64,000 nucleotides of DNA from Bicyclus anynana (taxonomy: Eukaryota > Arthropoda > Insecta > Lepidoptera > Nymphalidae), in NCBI RefSeq assembly GCF_947172395.1, contig NC_069097.1:10896142-10960141 (forward strand), in the 5' to 3' direction. The notes beneath the pieces were generated by a model, which was not told the origin of the DNA, ran no database searches, and saw only the letters and a list, made by a program, of their open reading frames with translations. The position numbers and the translations under genes are program-made. Below, one piece after another: positions 11,709 through 23,946 of this stretch (position 1 is the first letter of the stretch; each line of letters opens with the position of its first letter).

Positions 11709-12159
11709 TATTTTATACAAGCTTTGTTTCAGCTTATGGAAATATACCTATATATTTTTTGACGTTAAGCTTTATTTACTTTTTAGTCATCTGTTAATAT
11801 GGAAAAGTAAATTCGCTTTAAATCTAAAAACAACATCGACTGGACGTCCGCTCTTTGGACGACAGCGAAGGTCAGAAAGTATTTTTGTAATAAAAACATT
11901 TCAACACTAAACAAACACCATTTGAAGTCGGCGAATATTGAGTTACGACGTGCCGTTATAAATAAGTAGTTCTCAGAAGCTTTTGTTTTATCATAAAATT
12001 ATTTTCATCCGTTTTGACAACTGCGATGAAATTATTTCCATCCATTTTAGTGGTTTTCCCTGACCTCGTGAAAGCCGCGAATGTTTCAGCCAATTACGTC
12101 AAAAGCTACAAAGGAACTTTTTATTGTGTTTTTTGTTTATCCATAAGAAGATTTAATTA
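11709..12159. other. spacer
   Basis: A short imperfect duplication: 'ttattttcatccgttttgac' (about 11,999) and 'ttatttccatccatttta' (about 12,031). No gene was seen. Confidence 0.35.
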
Positions 12160-12400
12160 CCTATATTTTTTTTTTTATAAAAAAGAATATTTGCCATATA
12201 TATTTTTTAATATGACCAATATTCCCATTCCCCTCCGACTAGTAGTTATATGCATTTATTACCTATATTACTATACTGCCTGTAAGATCCCTCGTCCTTA
12301 CTATAAGATAAGCTAATCACTGGCTCATTCCTACACTGGTATAGCGTCCACCCCGGTCAAGCGTCGGTGATAGACTGTCCCATTGCCCCCACTACTAATT
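12160..12400 (-). mobile_element. SINE relic, family G
   Basis: Shares the tail and body with 425-612 ('tttgccatatatattttt', 'aatatgaccaatattccc', 'cctccgactagt'). The minus-strand head is too degenerate to show clear promoter boxes. Confidence 0.4.
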
Positions 12401-13117
12401 TACATCAAGTAGTGTATTAGTATTGTAGGTATCTATTTAGTACACACAAATACTACACTACTACACTGCCTAATACTATTATATATGTATACTAAAGTGA
12501 CTCTTCTGTTAACGTGTTAATCGGGAACTAATTGATGCATTTAGTTTAGAGAAAGATGGTAAAAAAGTATTTTTGTTCGGTATGAAATAAGGAACAAAGA
12601 TTTAAAAAAACTTTAAATGACTTCTTATTTTTTATAAAATAGCTGACACCTCACGGTTCCACCGTATATTTGTATATAACACAGTATATACAAATAACGT
12701 TATTAAAGGTAGTATTTTGTAATTTAAATAAATGAGGTTTGGGATTCGCTATCATAAATTTAATTTGAAATTGCTTTGAAATTCTCTGCGAAATTTCAAC
12801 CTACATGTGATTTAGACACCCAAGTCCCAATATATTATTATGGTAGCACTTATCACCGTGGATCCAATCGTCCCTTATTACGGGCTATAAATCTAAAACA
12901 GCCGGCGACAGGGTTGAAGTTCGCAGACGAGCGATTTATACACCCATCAAGACATTATGCCATGCCAATAAAATAAAAGGAATGTCTCAAGACACTGAGT
13001 TGGAACTTATTATTAACTCGAGTTTATTCATCCCTATAAATACAAAATGTTAGGTGCAGTTCTTGACTGTATCTATCGTCATCATAACTATTAGCTTATT
13101 TATATGGCCTACTACTA
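12401..13117. other. spacer
   Basis: 12,640-12,670 ('agctgacacctcacggttcc') is a fragment of a family C Helitron end. The small open frame at 12,776-12,976 has no recognisable similarity. Confidence 0.35.
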
Positions 13118-13310
13118 CATGGTAACCTCCATCCATCCTTATAGGAGAGGAATATGGAGCTTAGACCCATCATGCTGCTCCAATACGGACGCTACAACGG
13201 TATAATGACGTAAATGTTATGGGCGCTTAGTGTTGATATATTCTATATTTTGTTTATTGTTTATTATGACTGTGTATTTTTGGGGTACTACAAATAAATA
13301 AATTAATGAA
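13118..13310 (-). mobile_element. SINE-like repeat, family I
   Basis: 'ggagcttagacccatcatgc' with 'tgctccaatacgg' matches the family I 3' end seen at 4544-4795. The right half is degenerate. Confidence 0.4.
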
Positions 13311-13766
13311 CCAGAGGGTTTCTTAGAGGAAAGGAAAGCTAAGACGATATTCTATATATTATATATACATATAGAATAACCAATCGAGACAGTTTATATC
13401 TATCAAGGTTTATCTCATGATGCTTATTAACGTGACAAAACAAAATATTTTTAATGAAACATTCAACATTTATGTATTTATGTAACTTATTCCTGTTGAA
13501 TCCTATGCTTATGTAGCGTCTACAAAGCGAAAAATATGCACTGAAAATTGGCTAAAAATTATGCGTTTATTCACAGACAATTTCAAAGTGTGTAATGTGT
13601 TTGTGCTAGTTAGAATACTTGAGATATCGTAAGTCATCGAAAAGTGTCACAGCTTTGAGCTTTAGAGCTTTCCAAGTTTTGTAGTCTTCATATGAAGTAA
13701 TGTGGTAATGGTATTTAATAGTAAGTAGTAAAAGGGGTTGAGGTATTTTTCGGTATGAGCTATGTT
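13311..13766. other. AT-rich spacer
   Basis: No gene or repeat was recognised apart from a short palindromic 'attctatatattatatatac..tatagaat' stretch at about 13,349-13,377. Confidence 0.35.
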
Positions 13767-13986
13767 TTTTTTTAATTCTTTACAAATTAGCCCTTGACTA
13801 CAATCTCACCTGATGGTAAGTGATGATGCAATATAAGATGCAAGCGTGCTAACTTGTTAGGAGGAGGATGAACATCCACAACCCTTTCGGTTTCTACACG
13901 ACATCGTACCGGAACGCTAAGCGTTTAGCGGTGCATCTTTGCCGGTAGGGTAACTAGCCACGGCCGGAGTCTCCCACTAGCCAAAA
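13767..13986 (-). mobile_element. SINE family B, head missing
   Basis: Minus-strand copy with poly-A tail (plus-strand T run at 13,767). The body is 'cccttgactacaatctcacc', 'tgatggtaagtgatgatgca' and 'cacgacatcgtaccggaacg'. It ends at 'actagccacggccggag', so the tRNA-like head is absent. Confidence 0.75.
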
Positions 13987-14454
13987 AAAATGTACATGTA
14001 TCTACTAGAATCATCATTTAAACTAATTAGCTGCTTCTCAAAACTCTATAGAGTCAAAAAATCATATTTTAACGTAATTGTATCGAAATACAATTTTTCA
14101 TAAAAAGCTCCATATAATTGCAATAAAAATAATCTAATATTATATAGTAGAACATTTCCATTTATATTTGAAGCGTTCTTTTATTTCAAATCCACTTACA
14201 CGAAATGAAATGAAAAAGTTCTGGCGCAATCTTCAATTGATCTGATTTTCATTTGATCAATCTAATATGGAACATGAGATGGCATAATAAATGTGACAAT
14301 GATAAAAATTTTATTATAATATTTAGTTTTATCTATATATATATATGCAAGCTTCGCTTTGACAGTTCCGCAACCAATCAATAGTAAAAAGGACATCGGC
14401 GACAAACAGAGTTTTTACTCGCTTATATATACATATAAGCAAATAAAGGTGAGC
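13987..14454. other. AT-rich spacer
   Basis: Simple TA run at about 14,333-14,346. No gene. Confidence 0.35.
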
Positions 14455-14764
14455 AAGCTGTGATAGCCCAGTGGATATGACCTCTGCCTCCGATTTCGAA
14501 GGGTGTGAGTTTGAATCCGGTCTGGGGCATGCACCTCTAACTTCTCAGTTGTGTACATTTTAAGAAATTAAATATCACGTGTCTCAAACGGTGAAGGAAA
14601 ACATCGTGAGGAAACCTGCATACCAGAGAATTATCTCAATTGTCTGTGTGTGTGAAGTTTGCCAATCCGCATTGGACCAGCGTGGTGGACTATTGGCCTA
14701 ACCCCTCTCATTCTGAGAGGAGACTCGAGCTCAGCAGTGAGCCGAATATGGGTTGATAATGATG
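14455..14764 (+). mobile_element. SINE family A, full length
   Basis: A box 'tagcccagtgg' and B-box region 'gtttgaatccgg', then the complete body to 'gaatatgggttgataatgatga'. It is flanked by an imperfect 14-bp direct repeat (14,441-14,454 and 14,765-14,778, 12 of 14 matching). The right copy is LINE F sequence, so the SINE appears to have landed in a LINE F copy. Confidence 0.85.
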
Positions 14765-14985
14765 AAATAGAGGTGAACCACCGAATCCTCCTCGGCTGGG
14801 CAGCATTTGGAAAAAATCGCGATATTTTTTCGTCCGAAATTCCTCAGTGCCTGAAGACAAAAGTCTTTGAATAGTGCGTGTTGCCAATGGTGACCTTTGG
14901 TTCCGAGACTTGGTCGCTAAATATGAGCCTCTTATGAAGGCTCAGAGTTACACAGCGAGCGAAGACTGAACTCTGTTTTATTTTA
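14765..14985 (+). pseudogene. LINE family F ORF2 fragment
   Basis: 'gaggtgaaccaccgaatcct', 'cctcagtgcctgaagacaaa' and 'ggttccgagacttggtcgct' match the 5' part of the LINE F tails elsewhere in the window. It breaks off at about 14,985 before the conserved C-terminal block. Confidence 0.65.
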
Positions 14986-15159
14986 ATTACATTTTCACTT
15001 GTTTTGTTAATTTAATTGTCCTGCTAAAAGTGTTCAACATTGGTGTTCTTATTTTTCAATCCTCATTCCAAATCTAAAAGCCGTGATCTGCATGTATTTT
15101 CACTTATGTGCTGTGTGTTGTTTAATCCAAAATCTCCTGTATATTTGAAGGAGAAATTC

Positions 15160-15680
15160 ACGTTTCTGGAAGTGCAGTCTGTTTCGTTTGCTAACTCTGT
15201 GTTTACCCGTGCATAAGACAAAATTTTATATACATTCATTCGTTGTGCAAGCCGTTAAGTTATGGAATGCTCTCCCTTTGAACATACGGCAATCAAAGTG
15301 ACTGGACATTTTTAAAAATGCCGTAGACTCACTGTTGCAGTAAGGACGAGACAAAGATCTGTGTCTATTATTTCTCTTCAATATAACTTTATAATGTATT
15401 TATTTATATGTTTTGATATGTATTATATTCATTATTGTAGGTATTTATGTAATATTGTTTATGAATTAGGATGTAAATTATTTGTATGTATGTGTATTAT
15501 TAATACTATGGGTAATTTTATTTTACGCCACCTGCTGGTGTCCTTAAGTTTTCCTAAGCCGAAGGTTGTCTGGAAGAAATCGCTACTTAGCGATAAGGCC
15601 GCCTTTTGTATGCTGATCTCTTAATATGTTTTATTTCACTTGTATTTGTCTTTGTGGTGTGCAAATAAAGTATATCTAAA
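15160..15680 (+). pseudogene. LINE 3' end (CR1/Jockey-like) with 3' UTR
   Basis: Encodes 'VVQAVKLWNALPLNIRQSK' (with one stop) 'LDIFKNAVDSLLQ', the typical C-terminus of ORF2. The 3' UTR includes 'gaaatcgctacttagcgata' and 'aggccgccttttgtatg' and ends 'gtgtgcaaataaagtat', which holds a polyadenylation signal. The 3' UTR type recurs at 45.7 and 63.2 kb. The RT domain is missing. Confidence 0.7.
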
Positions 15681-16117
15681 AGTATTATTGAATATATTCG
15701 AGTAGAGTGTAAGAATAATTGTTTTTATACAAGATAGTTACTCCTGCCCTTTCAACCCAGGATCTTTTGTTTACAAGCATGCACTTGTTCTAGTGACGCC
15801 TGGAAAAAATTGCTAAGTCAAAATATATTTTTCAATAAATATAAATATACGATGAGTACTAAAAAGCTAAATAAAACTTTTGCTTTGAGCATAAGATGTC
15901 AACTTCGAAGTTATGAATATCTTAGTGCCTGAGTATTAAACAAAATTCAGTTTTATTTTGTGAGTTAAATTCACTACTTGTAGAGAAGATTTTATTATTA
16001 TATCCTTCCATTTATCGACTAAATCTTCGCATGAAGAACTTTGACGCTTGCGTTTATTTTAAGAAAAAAAAATTGTATATTTTAACAGTGTGCCTAGGGG
16101 GAGTTATCAATATTTTC
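15681..16117. other. spacer
   Basis: No gene was seen. Confidence 0.35.
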
Positions 16118-16249
16118 ATACTGTTACTATCGCGTTAACGTAAACGCGAATTTATATGGAATTGAAACAGTTGTGCAGTATTGCCAATAGATAGTGCTCT
16201 TTCAATTCCTTAGAAATTCGCGTTTACGTCAACGTGATCGTCACAGTAT
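16118..16249. mobile_element. short palindromic MITE-like element
   Basis: Imperfect inverted arms of about 50 bp (16,118-16,167 and 16,200-16,249) share 'acgtaaacgcgaattt' and 'ggaattgaaa', separated by about 32 bp. Non-coding. No target duplication was identified. Confidence 0.6.
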
Positions 16250-16837
16250 CAAACAGCCACTAGGCCCTCAGATATCTTCCTTCTTTCATTCCCGTAGGAG
16301 TATAGAAATAAAATAAAGCCTTTGTATGTTACTCGGTGAAGATGTTCAAAAAATCTGTCAGGTCTGAGCTGAATCCTAACAAACAATTAAACCTTACCTC
16401 TTTATAATATCGAAAGTTTCAGAACGCTTTTCTCAGTTGTAAACCCAGAGAAAATACTGATCGACCGACAATTAGATTATAGAACAATAAACGTTTCTTC
16501 TACTCGTAACTTAGTGTTATACTTTCCTTTTAAAGTCCACGAGCAGTTGAAGCAGTCGAAATTGTCATCCAAATAAAAAGCTGACTGAATGCCACTGGAT
16601 CTACAAAGGGAAATGGAATGTAGACATTTTGTACTTAGGAATGCTTGTTCTAAGTATCTCTGGACTGTGAAATAGTCAGTGAGATGTTATTGGATGAGGA
16701 ATAGAAACTTTAAATATAGTGTTAATAAACGAAGGTATTATGGCAGACGTCCATAGATTCATTGGACGAATCGCAACAAACATATTTTTAATTTTACGTA
16801 CGATGCGGTTCAGTGGACCCACTGCTGTAATATTGAC
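16250..16837. other. spacer
   Basis: No gene was seen. 'ttacgtacgatgcggt' at 16,794 recurs just after the SINE at 17,139 and may be a distant target-site copy. Confidence 0.35.
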
Positions 16838-17136
16838 GGCCGTGGCGCAGTGGTATGCGCGGTGGATTTACAAAACGGAGGTCCTGGATTCGATTCCCAG
16901 CTGGTCAGATTGAGATTTTCTTAATTGGTCCAGGTCTGGCTGGTGGGAGCCTTCGGCCGTGGCTAGTTTTAGCCAAGCGATTTAGCGTTCCGGTACGATG
17001 TCGTGTTGAAACCGAAAGGAGTGTGGATTTTCAATCTCCTCTTAACAAGTTAGCCCGCTTCCATCTTAGGCTGCATAATCACTTACCATCAGGTGAGATT
17101 GTAGTCAAGGGCTTGTCAAGAATAAAAAAAAAAAAT
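16838..17136 (+). mobile_element. SINE family B, full length
   Basis: tRNA-like head: A box 'tggcgcagtgg' (16,852) and B box 'gattcgattcc' (about 16,888). The body follows ('ttcggccgtggctagtttta', 'gttccggtacgatgtcgtgt', 'ttaccatcaggtgagattgt') with an A-rich tail. This is the best-preserved copy of family B and defines the family for the other copies. Confidence 0.85.
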
Positions 17137-17402
17137 ATGTTACGTACGATACGGCCTGCCATTAATTGAACTGATAACATAACATTTCACTTATTTACGG
17201 TTTATTTTTTTTTAAATATGTAGGTAAAAATAAAGTAATTAAGCAAATACGGACATAAACATATTGTGTGGCTAAATGTTAATAATTCTACTGATAACTT
17301 TATCTTGCTAGTTTTATGCAAAGACTAATAAAATATATATCTGTTTTATTCCATATTTTTTTAATTGATACTACTCGTGAGCATCGCATCGCGGGACGCG
17401 TA

Positions 17403-17610
17403 TCTATACTAATATTATAAAGCTGAAGAGTTTGTTTGTTTGTTTGTTTGTTTGATTGAACGCGCTAATCTCGGGAACTACTGGTCCGATTTGAAAAATT
17501 CTTTCAGTGTTAGATAGCCCATTTATCGCGAAAGGCTATAGGCTATATTTTATCCCCGTATTCCTACAGGAACGGGAACCACGCGGGTGAAACCGCGCGG
17601 CGTCTACTAG
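17403..17610 (+). mobile_element. Helitron-like element, family C, full length
   Basis: A|TC at 17,402/17,403 ('tctatactaatattataaag') and CTAG|T at 17,607-17,611. It contains a (gttt)n run, 'gggaactactggtccgattt' and the 3' 'gtgaaaccgcgcggcgtcta' hairpin region. It is 208 bp and non-coding. Confidence 0.85.
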
Positions 17611-18234
17611 TACCTACTAAAAATACATTTATCTGTAAGGTACTTCTCTGCTTCCTTAGATCTGAGGCACAATTGTTATATATCACGTGCCAACAATTTT
17701 GAAACCAAGCGTTTTATTTCGACAATGATACTCTAGGTATCTTTACATCTCTCTGCAAATAATGCTGTAAAGTACAACTCAGCCGTGAACACATTCCGAT
17801 GTCTCATAAACTCAAAGGAAAATATGTATTGTAATATATTTTTTATCGAAAATGTAAGAAAACACAAAGGAATGAACCGAGTGAAAACATTCGAATAAAA
17901 AAATACCAGAAGAATAATGTTGGCTTTAATTTTTTCGTGCCATAATACATACATTTTGGAGGTTCCTATGATTAGGATAACTCTCTGGCCTATTCACTAA
18001 TTTGGTCTTTAAACAGCCTATTAAAATAAAGATCAAATCAACTGAAATATGTCATCTACCTACTGTAAATATCCACGAAGGACCGTCGGTAAGCACCGGA
18101 TGACTTAGGTATGAAAAAAATAATAATCTCAATTTCGTATATGTCAATTAACATACGAATATGTCAAAGTTAGTGAATTCGCCTGCTGGAAAAGAGCGTT
18201 CTAGTGATAATGTCGCCTTTTGCGTATTATTTAC
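17611..18234. other. spacer with possible MITE H fragment
   Basis: 17,676-17,700 ('tatatatcacgtgccaacaa') resembles the end of the inverted-repeat element at 52.9 kb. No gene. Confidence 0.35.
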
Positions 18235-18437
18235 TAGGTGATGCCGCCCGGTTTCACCTGCGTAGTTCCCGTTCCCGTAAAAATACGGGGATAATATATC
18301 GCCTATAGCCTTCCTCCATAAATGGGCTATCACTGAAAGAATTTTTCAAATCGGACCAGTAGTTCCTGAGATTTGCGCTTTCAATCAAACAATCAAACAA
18401 ACAAACCAACTCTTCAGCTTTATAATATTAGTATAGA
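18235..18437 (-). mobile_element. Helitron-like element, family C, full length
   Basis: CTAG at 18,235-18,238 preceded by A, and GA at 18,436-18,437 followed by T, giving the A|TC...CTAG|T signature on the minus strand. It lies about 620 bp from an oppositely oriented copy at 17,403. Confidence 0.8.
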
Positions 18438-18708
18438 TTTTTATTTTCTTAATTATTGGTACATTTTTTGTGTTCGTTCAATATGTGGTTAAAAACCACT
18501 AACTACACAATAAATAAAATCAATAATAGGTTTTAATAAATAAAATAATTAATAATACTTAACCCTGTCCACATCACAAAAGGTTAAAATAAATATTAGA
18601 AAATACCTCAAGGCATTAGATTTTGCCTTTGTGCAAAGTACAAATTTAAGTTAAGTTTGTTCATTTGCGCAGTAAAGTTTTTAAACAAACAATGGTTCTT
18701 ATGTCGAA

Positions 18709-18845
18709 CTAGTGGGCGCTCGTGACTTAGTCCATCATTAGACCTTCTTGATCCGGCCCTAACACAAAATCCATTCTTAGCGGACCTCAACTGTCTATAA
18801 ACTATCTCCCTGCCAAATTTCATCTTTCGCATTTATATATTAAGA
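18709..18845 (-). mobile_element. Helitron-like element, subfamily D2
   Basis: CTAG at 18,709-18,712 preceded by A, and GA|T at 18,844-18,846. The core 'ggattttgtgttagggccgg' and 'aggtctaatgatgg' (minus strand) matches 62,571-62,746. Confidence 0.65.
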
Positions 18846-19154
18846 TTAAAGATAGTAATTACTTTATTAAAGGTAAATGTCCAGCGCATTAAGCTCAGAT
18901 ACTGTTAAAGAGAAACTCAAATTGTGAACATAAACTCCGCAGTACCTAGTTGAGTGTGACACACCGGAAGACAAGGTGAACATTTAATATGTCACCTGGC
19001 TAGAGTTGCCAGCAAGTTAAGTGTTGGGAGTTAGCCTAAAATTGTGTACCATGTTAGCGAAGCAAGTAAAAGCAATGCAGCGCGCACTCCAGTTAGTATA
19101 AGAGACGGTGACCGAAACATGGTTATTACTGCAGCATTTTTGTAATATTCATAA
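18846..19154. other. spacer
   Basis: No gene was seen. Confidence 0.3.
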
Positions 19155-19466
19155 TTATCATCGTCATTGTCAACCCATATTTGGCTCACTGCTGAGGTCA
19201 AGTCTCCTCTCAGAATGAGAGGGGTGAGGCCAAATAGTCCACCACGCTGGCCCAATGCAGATTGGCAGACTTCACACACGCAGAGAATTAAGAAAATACT
19301 CTGATATGCAAATTTTCTCACGATTATCTTCCTTCACTGTTTAAGACACGTGATATTTAATTTCTTAAAATGCACATAACTGAAAAGTTGGAGGTGCATG
19401 CCCCGGACCGGATTCAAACCCTCCAGATTCGGAGGCAGAGATCATATCCACTGGGCTTTCACGGCT
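19155..19466 (-). mobile_element. SINE family A, near full length
   Basis: Minus-strand copy from the 'atcatcgtcattgtcaaccc' tail to the head 'tgaaagcccagtggatatga'. The B box is mutated. It carries the conserved 'gaagtctgccaatctgcatt' segment. Confidence 0.85.
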
Positions 19467-19700
19467 CTTTGTTATTTTAATTGTTAATAGGTTTGGCTCA
19501 AGTCTGGAGAGTTTTATTAGAATCTCGTTTTCAAATACTTGTATATTTTCATTGAAAATGCAATAGTAAATAATGGTTGCATGGTGTTGGTCAGATGGTG
19601 GAGGGGGAAAATGGCTGTAGGAGTCCTAAGTCAAACCTTCGTGCAGCATTTATTCATTAAATATATTTTAAAATACAAATTTATTTGAATATTTCATGCA

Positions 19701-20139
19701 CTAGCGGACGGCCGCGACTTCGTCAGCGTGGAATTTAGTTTTTCACAAATTCCTCGGGAACCATGGATTTTTCCGTTATAAAAAATACTCTGTTTGTTAA
19801 TCCAGGCTATAATATATCTTAATACCAAATTTCAGCTAATTATAATAATATAATTTTAATAAGCTAATTATAATAATATAATTAAATAATATATCTTAAT
19901 ACCAAATTAGTCGAGGCGTGAAAGAGTAACAAACATTCATATCATCAAAATCATCAGTTTTCGCAAATCTCGGGAAACCATGGACTTTTTTCGGGATAAA
20001 AAGTAGCCTATGTGTTAATCCAGAGTAAAATCTATTCCCATTCCAAATTTCAGCCAAATCGTTTCAGTAGTAGCAGCGTTAAGGAGTAACAAACATCCAA
20101 ACAAACATCCATACAAATTTTCCCGTAACATTAGTAGGA
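19701..20139 (-). mobile_element. Helitron-like element, family D, with internal duplication
   Basis: Starts CTAG (19,701) after A and ends GA|T at 20,138-20,140. The core block ('accatggatttttccg' ... 'ccaaatttcagc') is present twice (about 19,760-19,840 and 19,975-20,060). The AT-rich part between (19,840-19,905) repeats 'agctaattataataatataa' and 'ataatatatcttaataccaa'. Confidence 0.75.
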
Positions 20140-21461
20140 TATGTATTTACAAATGTTGTCTTGTTCACTTGGCTTGTGTTTAAACTGTAAATATTTGACA
20201 AAGGGTGGCGAAAGCTCTCTTAAACTAAAAGTATCTCTACGTGTATAGGTGTGTTAATTATCTAGTTGATACACAATAAACACATTCAAAAGTTGGATGC
20301 TGTGATAACGTCTGAAAAATGTTTACAATCTCTTGGTCTATACATTTGGCTCAAGTTGTGTAATGCAACACAACGGATATTCATAATGGGCGAGAAAATA
20401 CGGTACTTTGGAAACTTTTTGGGATTTATAGGGCGTAATAGTTTTCGATGGCGGTTATTAGGAATCGGAAAATCCAGATGTAGCTAATATCAGTTAGGAC
20501 TTGGGAAAGAAAAGGAAAAGCTAAAAGGGAAACATTTTTCCATTTCTTTTTATTTGACGAATGCTTTTAGGATAAGTTGAACTTGTATACAGCAGAAGCT
20601 TTTTAGAGCTTATTATTGTATATATTGTATAATTTTTAAGAGCTAATATATTTCTAAAAGTGCTTGTAAACTAATCCTAATTGAAGAAAATGAATTTTGA
20701 GTTTTTTTTTCATTCGCTATCAAAGATTTTATTCTATAAATACTGACATATTTAGCTAAAACTGACAGTGTGTTGATGCACATCGCAACCAACATGCGAT
20801 CAGTTTTATCGGCTGTCAAGACGTTAGCGCTGCAGACATGTGAGTTTACTTAATCGTTGAGATTGCAGAGGCTGACATTAGATTGGTATGAACGTTCAAC
20901 AAAATTACAAATATCTTTGTTATTTTGATGTTTATAGTTCGTTATATAGAAAAATGTCACGTTTTATATAAGGAAGCCAGAAATGTATGATTTTTCATCT
21001 AATTACGATAAAAAAAATTTAATAGATTTTAAAAGACAATCCAGACAATCTATGTTTTTTACGTATTAATTAATAATATTGACCTTTTTTACCGGAAATT
21101 TCAATATCAATACATTAAAACCTATTCCCATTATGAAAATGCGATTACGTATATCTATACCTTATTTTTGGTACATTATTTATTTTGTATACAATAACAT
21201 TGTACTGTAAAATGAACTTACTGGCATACAATGTACTTAACTGTGTACCTGAGTCGGCCAAATGGTCTCATAAAAAGTTATAGAGTAGGAAAATGGGAAC
21301 AGAAAAGTTTTTGCGACGTAATGTTATTGTATAAGAATGTGTGTTATTATTATGTGTTGTCATACGAATACGTACTTATTAAGATGATACTTTGATAGTT
21401 CTTTTTTCTATTCGTCCATAGTGTATTCAACATGAAATGGTACAAAAATAAAAATCTACGA
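20140..21461. other. AT-rich spacer
   Basis: No gene was seen. Short open frames (for example 20,266-20,487) have no recognisable motif. Confidence 0.4.
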
Positions 21462-22208
21462 TCTATACTACAGCCTTTCTTGATGAGTAGAAAGAAAAGA
21501 AAGAAAGAAAAAATCTTTATTACAGCATTATGCCACACAACACAATATGCTCATAATATCATATAAATGCTATCAAATAATATTGTCATATTAAATAATA
21601 TGACAGGACAATATCCTGCGATGTGTGGCATAACCCAATAAAGCGCCCCAACTCAGCATATGCTACATACTCTTTAAATAAAAAGAGCATGCAGCGCTGG
21701 TTTTCAGTTGGAACCGTTGACCAGGTGCCGCCACAAACACAGCACAGAACAACCTTATTAACTAAAATAAACAATACAAGTTAAACTTAAAATAATACAT
21801 TATAACTAAAAATAAAAAGGGAAAAACAATATAACAGCATTCTAAAAATAACAACGTGTGAATCAAATAACTAAAAACAAAATTACATAGTTATATCATA
21901 TATTATAGTCTTTACAAATATTTATTATATATTTTTACTGTACTGTACTGTTTACCATCAATCAAAATAGAAATGAAGGTAGAAAACGCATGCCATTTAA
22001 TAACTTATTTATTTTAAATATTGTATTGTTGTAATATAAATTATGTTATGTTAACCAACGACATTATCCAATTTATTTTCATTAATTTAAGAACAATTTA
22101 ATTATAATTATTACTAGGTGTGAAATGACTAGTGATATTACTCGTATACCCTCATTTTTAATTTGTTTGTTGGTAAACAGTACTCATCAAGAAAGGCTGT
22201 AGTATAGA
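21462..22208. mobile_element. element bounded by perfect 28-bp inverted repeats
   Basis: 21,462-21,489 and 22,181-22,208 are perfect reverse complements (core 'actacagcctttcttgatga'), with 691 bp between. The interior begins with a 'gaaaagaaagaaagaaaaaa' run and AT-rich sequence containing 'atgtgtggcataacccaata'. It encodes no transposase. The structure suggests a non-autonomous DNA element, but no target duplication was identified. The interior may include a LINE 3' UTR in minus orientation. Confidence 0.55.
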
Positions 22209-22276
22209 AGCATAATTAATTTAAATTTAGATAATTTAACTTTAATCCCGCCTACCCGTATTAAATAACTGAACCG

Positions 22277-22435
22277 TAAATTCGAAGCTTAATTGATTGA
22301 GATAGCACTCGTCCTTTCGCGTGTGTTTCCCTTCTCTTTCTACGTGTCTATATGCCTCTCTTTCGCACATCCCCCTCACTTCACCTACCAGGCAGCTGGT
22401 CGAACAATGGTTCGAACATCTAGCTCATTGGCGTT
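22277..22435 (+). repeat. left arm of a long-range inverted repeat
   Basis: Reverse complement of 33,273-33,430 over about 158 bp with essentially one indel near the inner end. It contains 'cgaacaatggttcg', a small palindrome, and polypyrimidine tracts. An adjoining 17 bp (22,260-22,276) also matches, inverted, at 33,172-33,188. Confidence 0.85.
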
Positions 22436-23093
22436 CTTATTTTCGCTGTGTACGGTTCGTTCACGAACCATTAAATTTCCCTATTTATAAATTTAAATTC
22501 TTAATTTAAATTTGAATATAATTGTGTACTGTGTTCTCCTGAAGAAGCAGTGACCAACAGTATTTCACGTAAGTGTTTATTTTTTATAAACTTCTATATT
22601 TTCTCTAACAGTTTTACTGTTCGTTTATATTTATATGCCTATTTAAATTAAATTTATATAAATCGAGAGTGCGAGCAATCACTAATGATTTCTCCTTTGT
22701 ACGTCTTTTGTATAATAATTCTACCCTGCAATAGAAATTATGTCAAACGATGGCATACGCATTTCTGCAAATTGCGGTCGCTATCGTAAAATGCAGGATA
22801 TTATTATATTATTATTTTGCAAATCAAAAATAATGCGAGCAATCTATTTGTTTTATCTTAATCGGTCCGAGAGAGGCGACTGCAGACCAATCTCTTCGCA
22901 GATCGGATAGTAGCTCATTAAAGCAGCTTGAGTACCTCCTCAAGGTCTAGTGGGTCGAATAAATCGACGTGCCGCTAACCAAAACGTTAGCCCCGTCATA
23001 GGAAATCAAAGCGATCTCGACGATCAGATAATAGGTTTGATAAACTATAAAATATTTTTTGTAGCTACCCTCAAATATAAATATTTTATATAA

Positions 23094-23136
<43 letters not shown>

Positions 23137-23315
23137 TAAACGCCAAGTTTAAATAATACGTTTCTGTAAATGCAGTTTTCGAACATTTTTTGTGACAGGT
23201 CTGTCTGTCTGTGCCATCCGAAAGGGTAACTTACTTGCTTAAGTAATAATAGGTACACGAATTGACGTGTTTTCGGGACGATTTTTGTAATGAATGTTGT
23301 ATTGATTTACATAAT
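22436..23315. other. spacer with (TA)n microsatellite
   Basis: Uninterrupted TA run at about 23,097-23,133. A GC-richer patch at 22,861-23,000 ('gagaggcgactgcagaccaa') is of unknown origin. No gene. Confidence 0.4.
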
Positions 23316-23320
23316 GTAAG
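23316..23320. repeat. target site duplication GTAAG (left)
   Basis: GTAAG immediately before the 5' LTR is repeated immediately after the 3' LTR at 28,942-28,946. A 5-bp duplication is usual for LTR integrases. Confidence 0.9.
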
Positions 23321-23941
23321 TGTTAAGAATTGTTAGACTTAGTTAAGAACTACCAATTCTTGTTGACGATAGTATTGTTATATATATTATGATTACTTTC
23401 TTAGGATATGCATAATGTTAAGTAGGTTTAAGTTAATTAGTTATTTAAGTGTATTTCTTGTAGAGAATTACCTGTACGTATATTAGTTATAAGATTAATA
23501 GAGACCGTAGATACTAAGCAATTATTACATATAGATAAATAAACCGATTACCCAATAATGTTAACTATTAATATTATATTGTAATTATCTTTACTGCATT
23601 ACATTGCCACATTTCCATAGTCTGTATTATTATCATGTTATGTATTGCTGTTTCACTCTTATTGTAATATTGTACTGTTCACACTATATAGTTATCTCAC
23701 TCATACTATAATGCCATCTCGCTCATAAATGTAACTCTGTCTCTTTTCTATATATTTTTATACCTGGAATAAAGATAAGAGAATGCGAGCGCTTCTAATC
23801 CCATATAATTCAGCACCCCAATAATATTTCACACACTTCACTCCCGAAGCTTGAAGCGATCACATCTCTGCATTAACAAGAAATTACGTGTTTTATTTAT
23901 ACGCGTCTCCCTGTGGTTTGGACTCTCCAAAATCCTCCACA
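23321..23941 (+). repeat. 5' LTR
   Basis: Begins TGTTAAGAATTG and ends ..CTCCACA. Reading line by line, I find no difference from 28,321-28,941. Possible promoter: TATA-like 'ctatatagtt' near 23,684. Possible polyadenylation signals: AATAAA at 23,538-23,543 and 23,768-23,773. Assignment of U3, R and U5 is inference. Confidence 0.92.
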
Positions 23942-23946
23942 GTGCA

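Noticed and set aside
16848..16905. Possible true tRNA gene at the SINE B head
   Set aside because: A and B boxes are present, but the sequence does not fold into a clear cloverleaf with matched acceptor stems. It also continues into the SINE body and poly-A tail.
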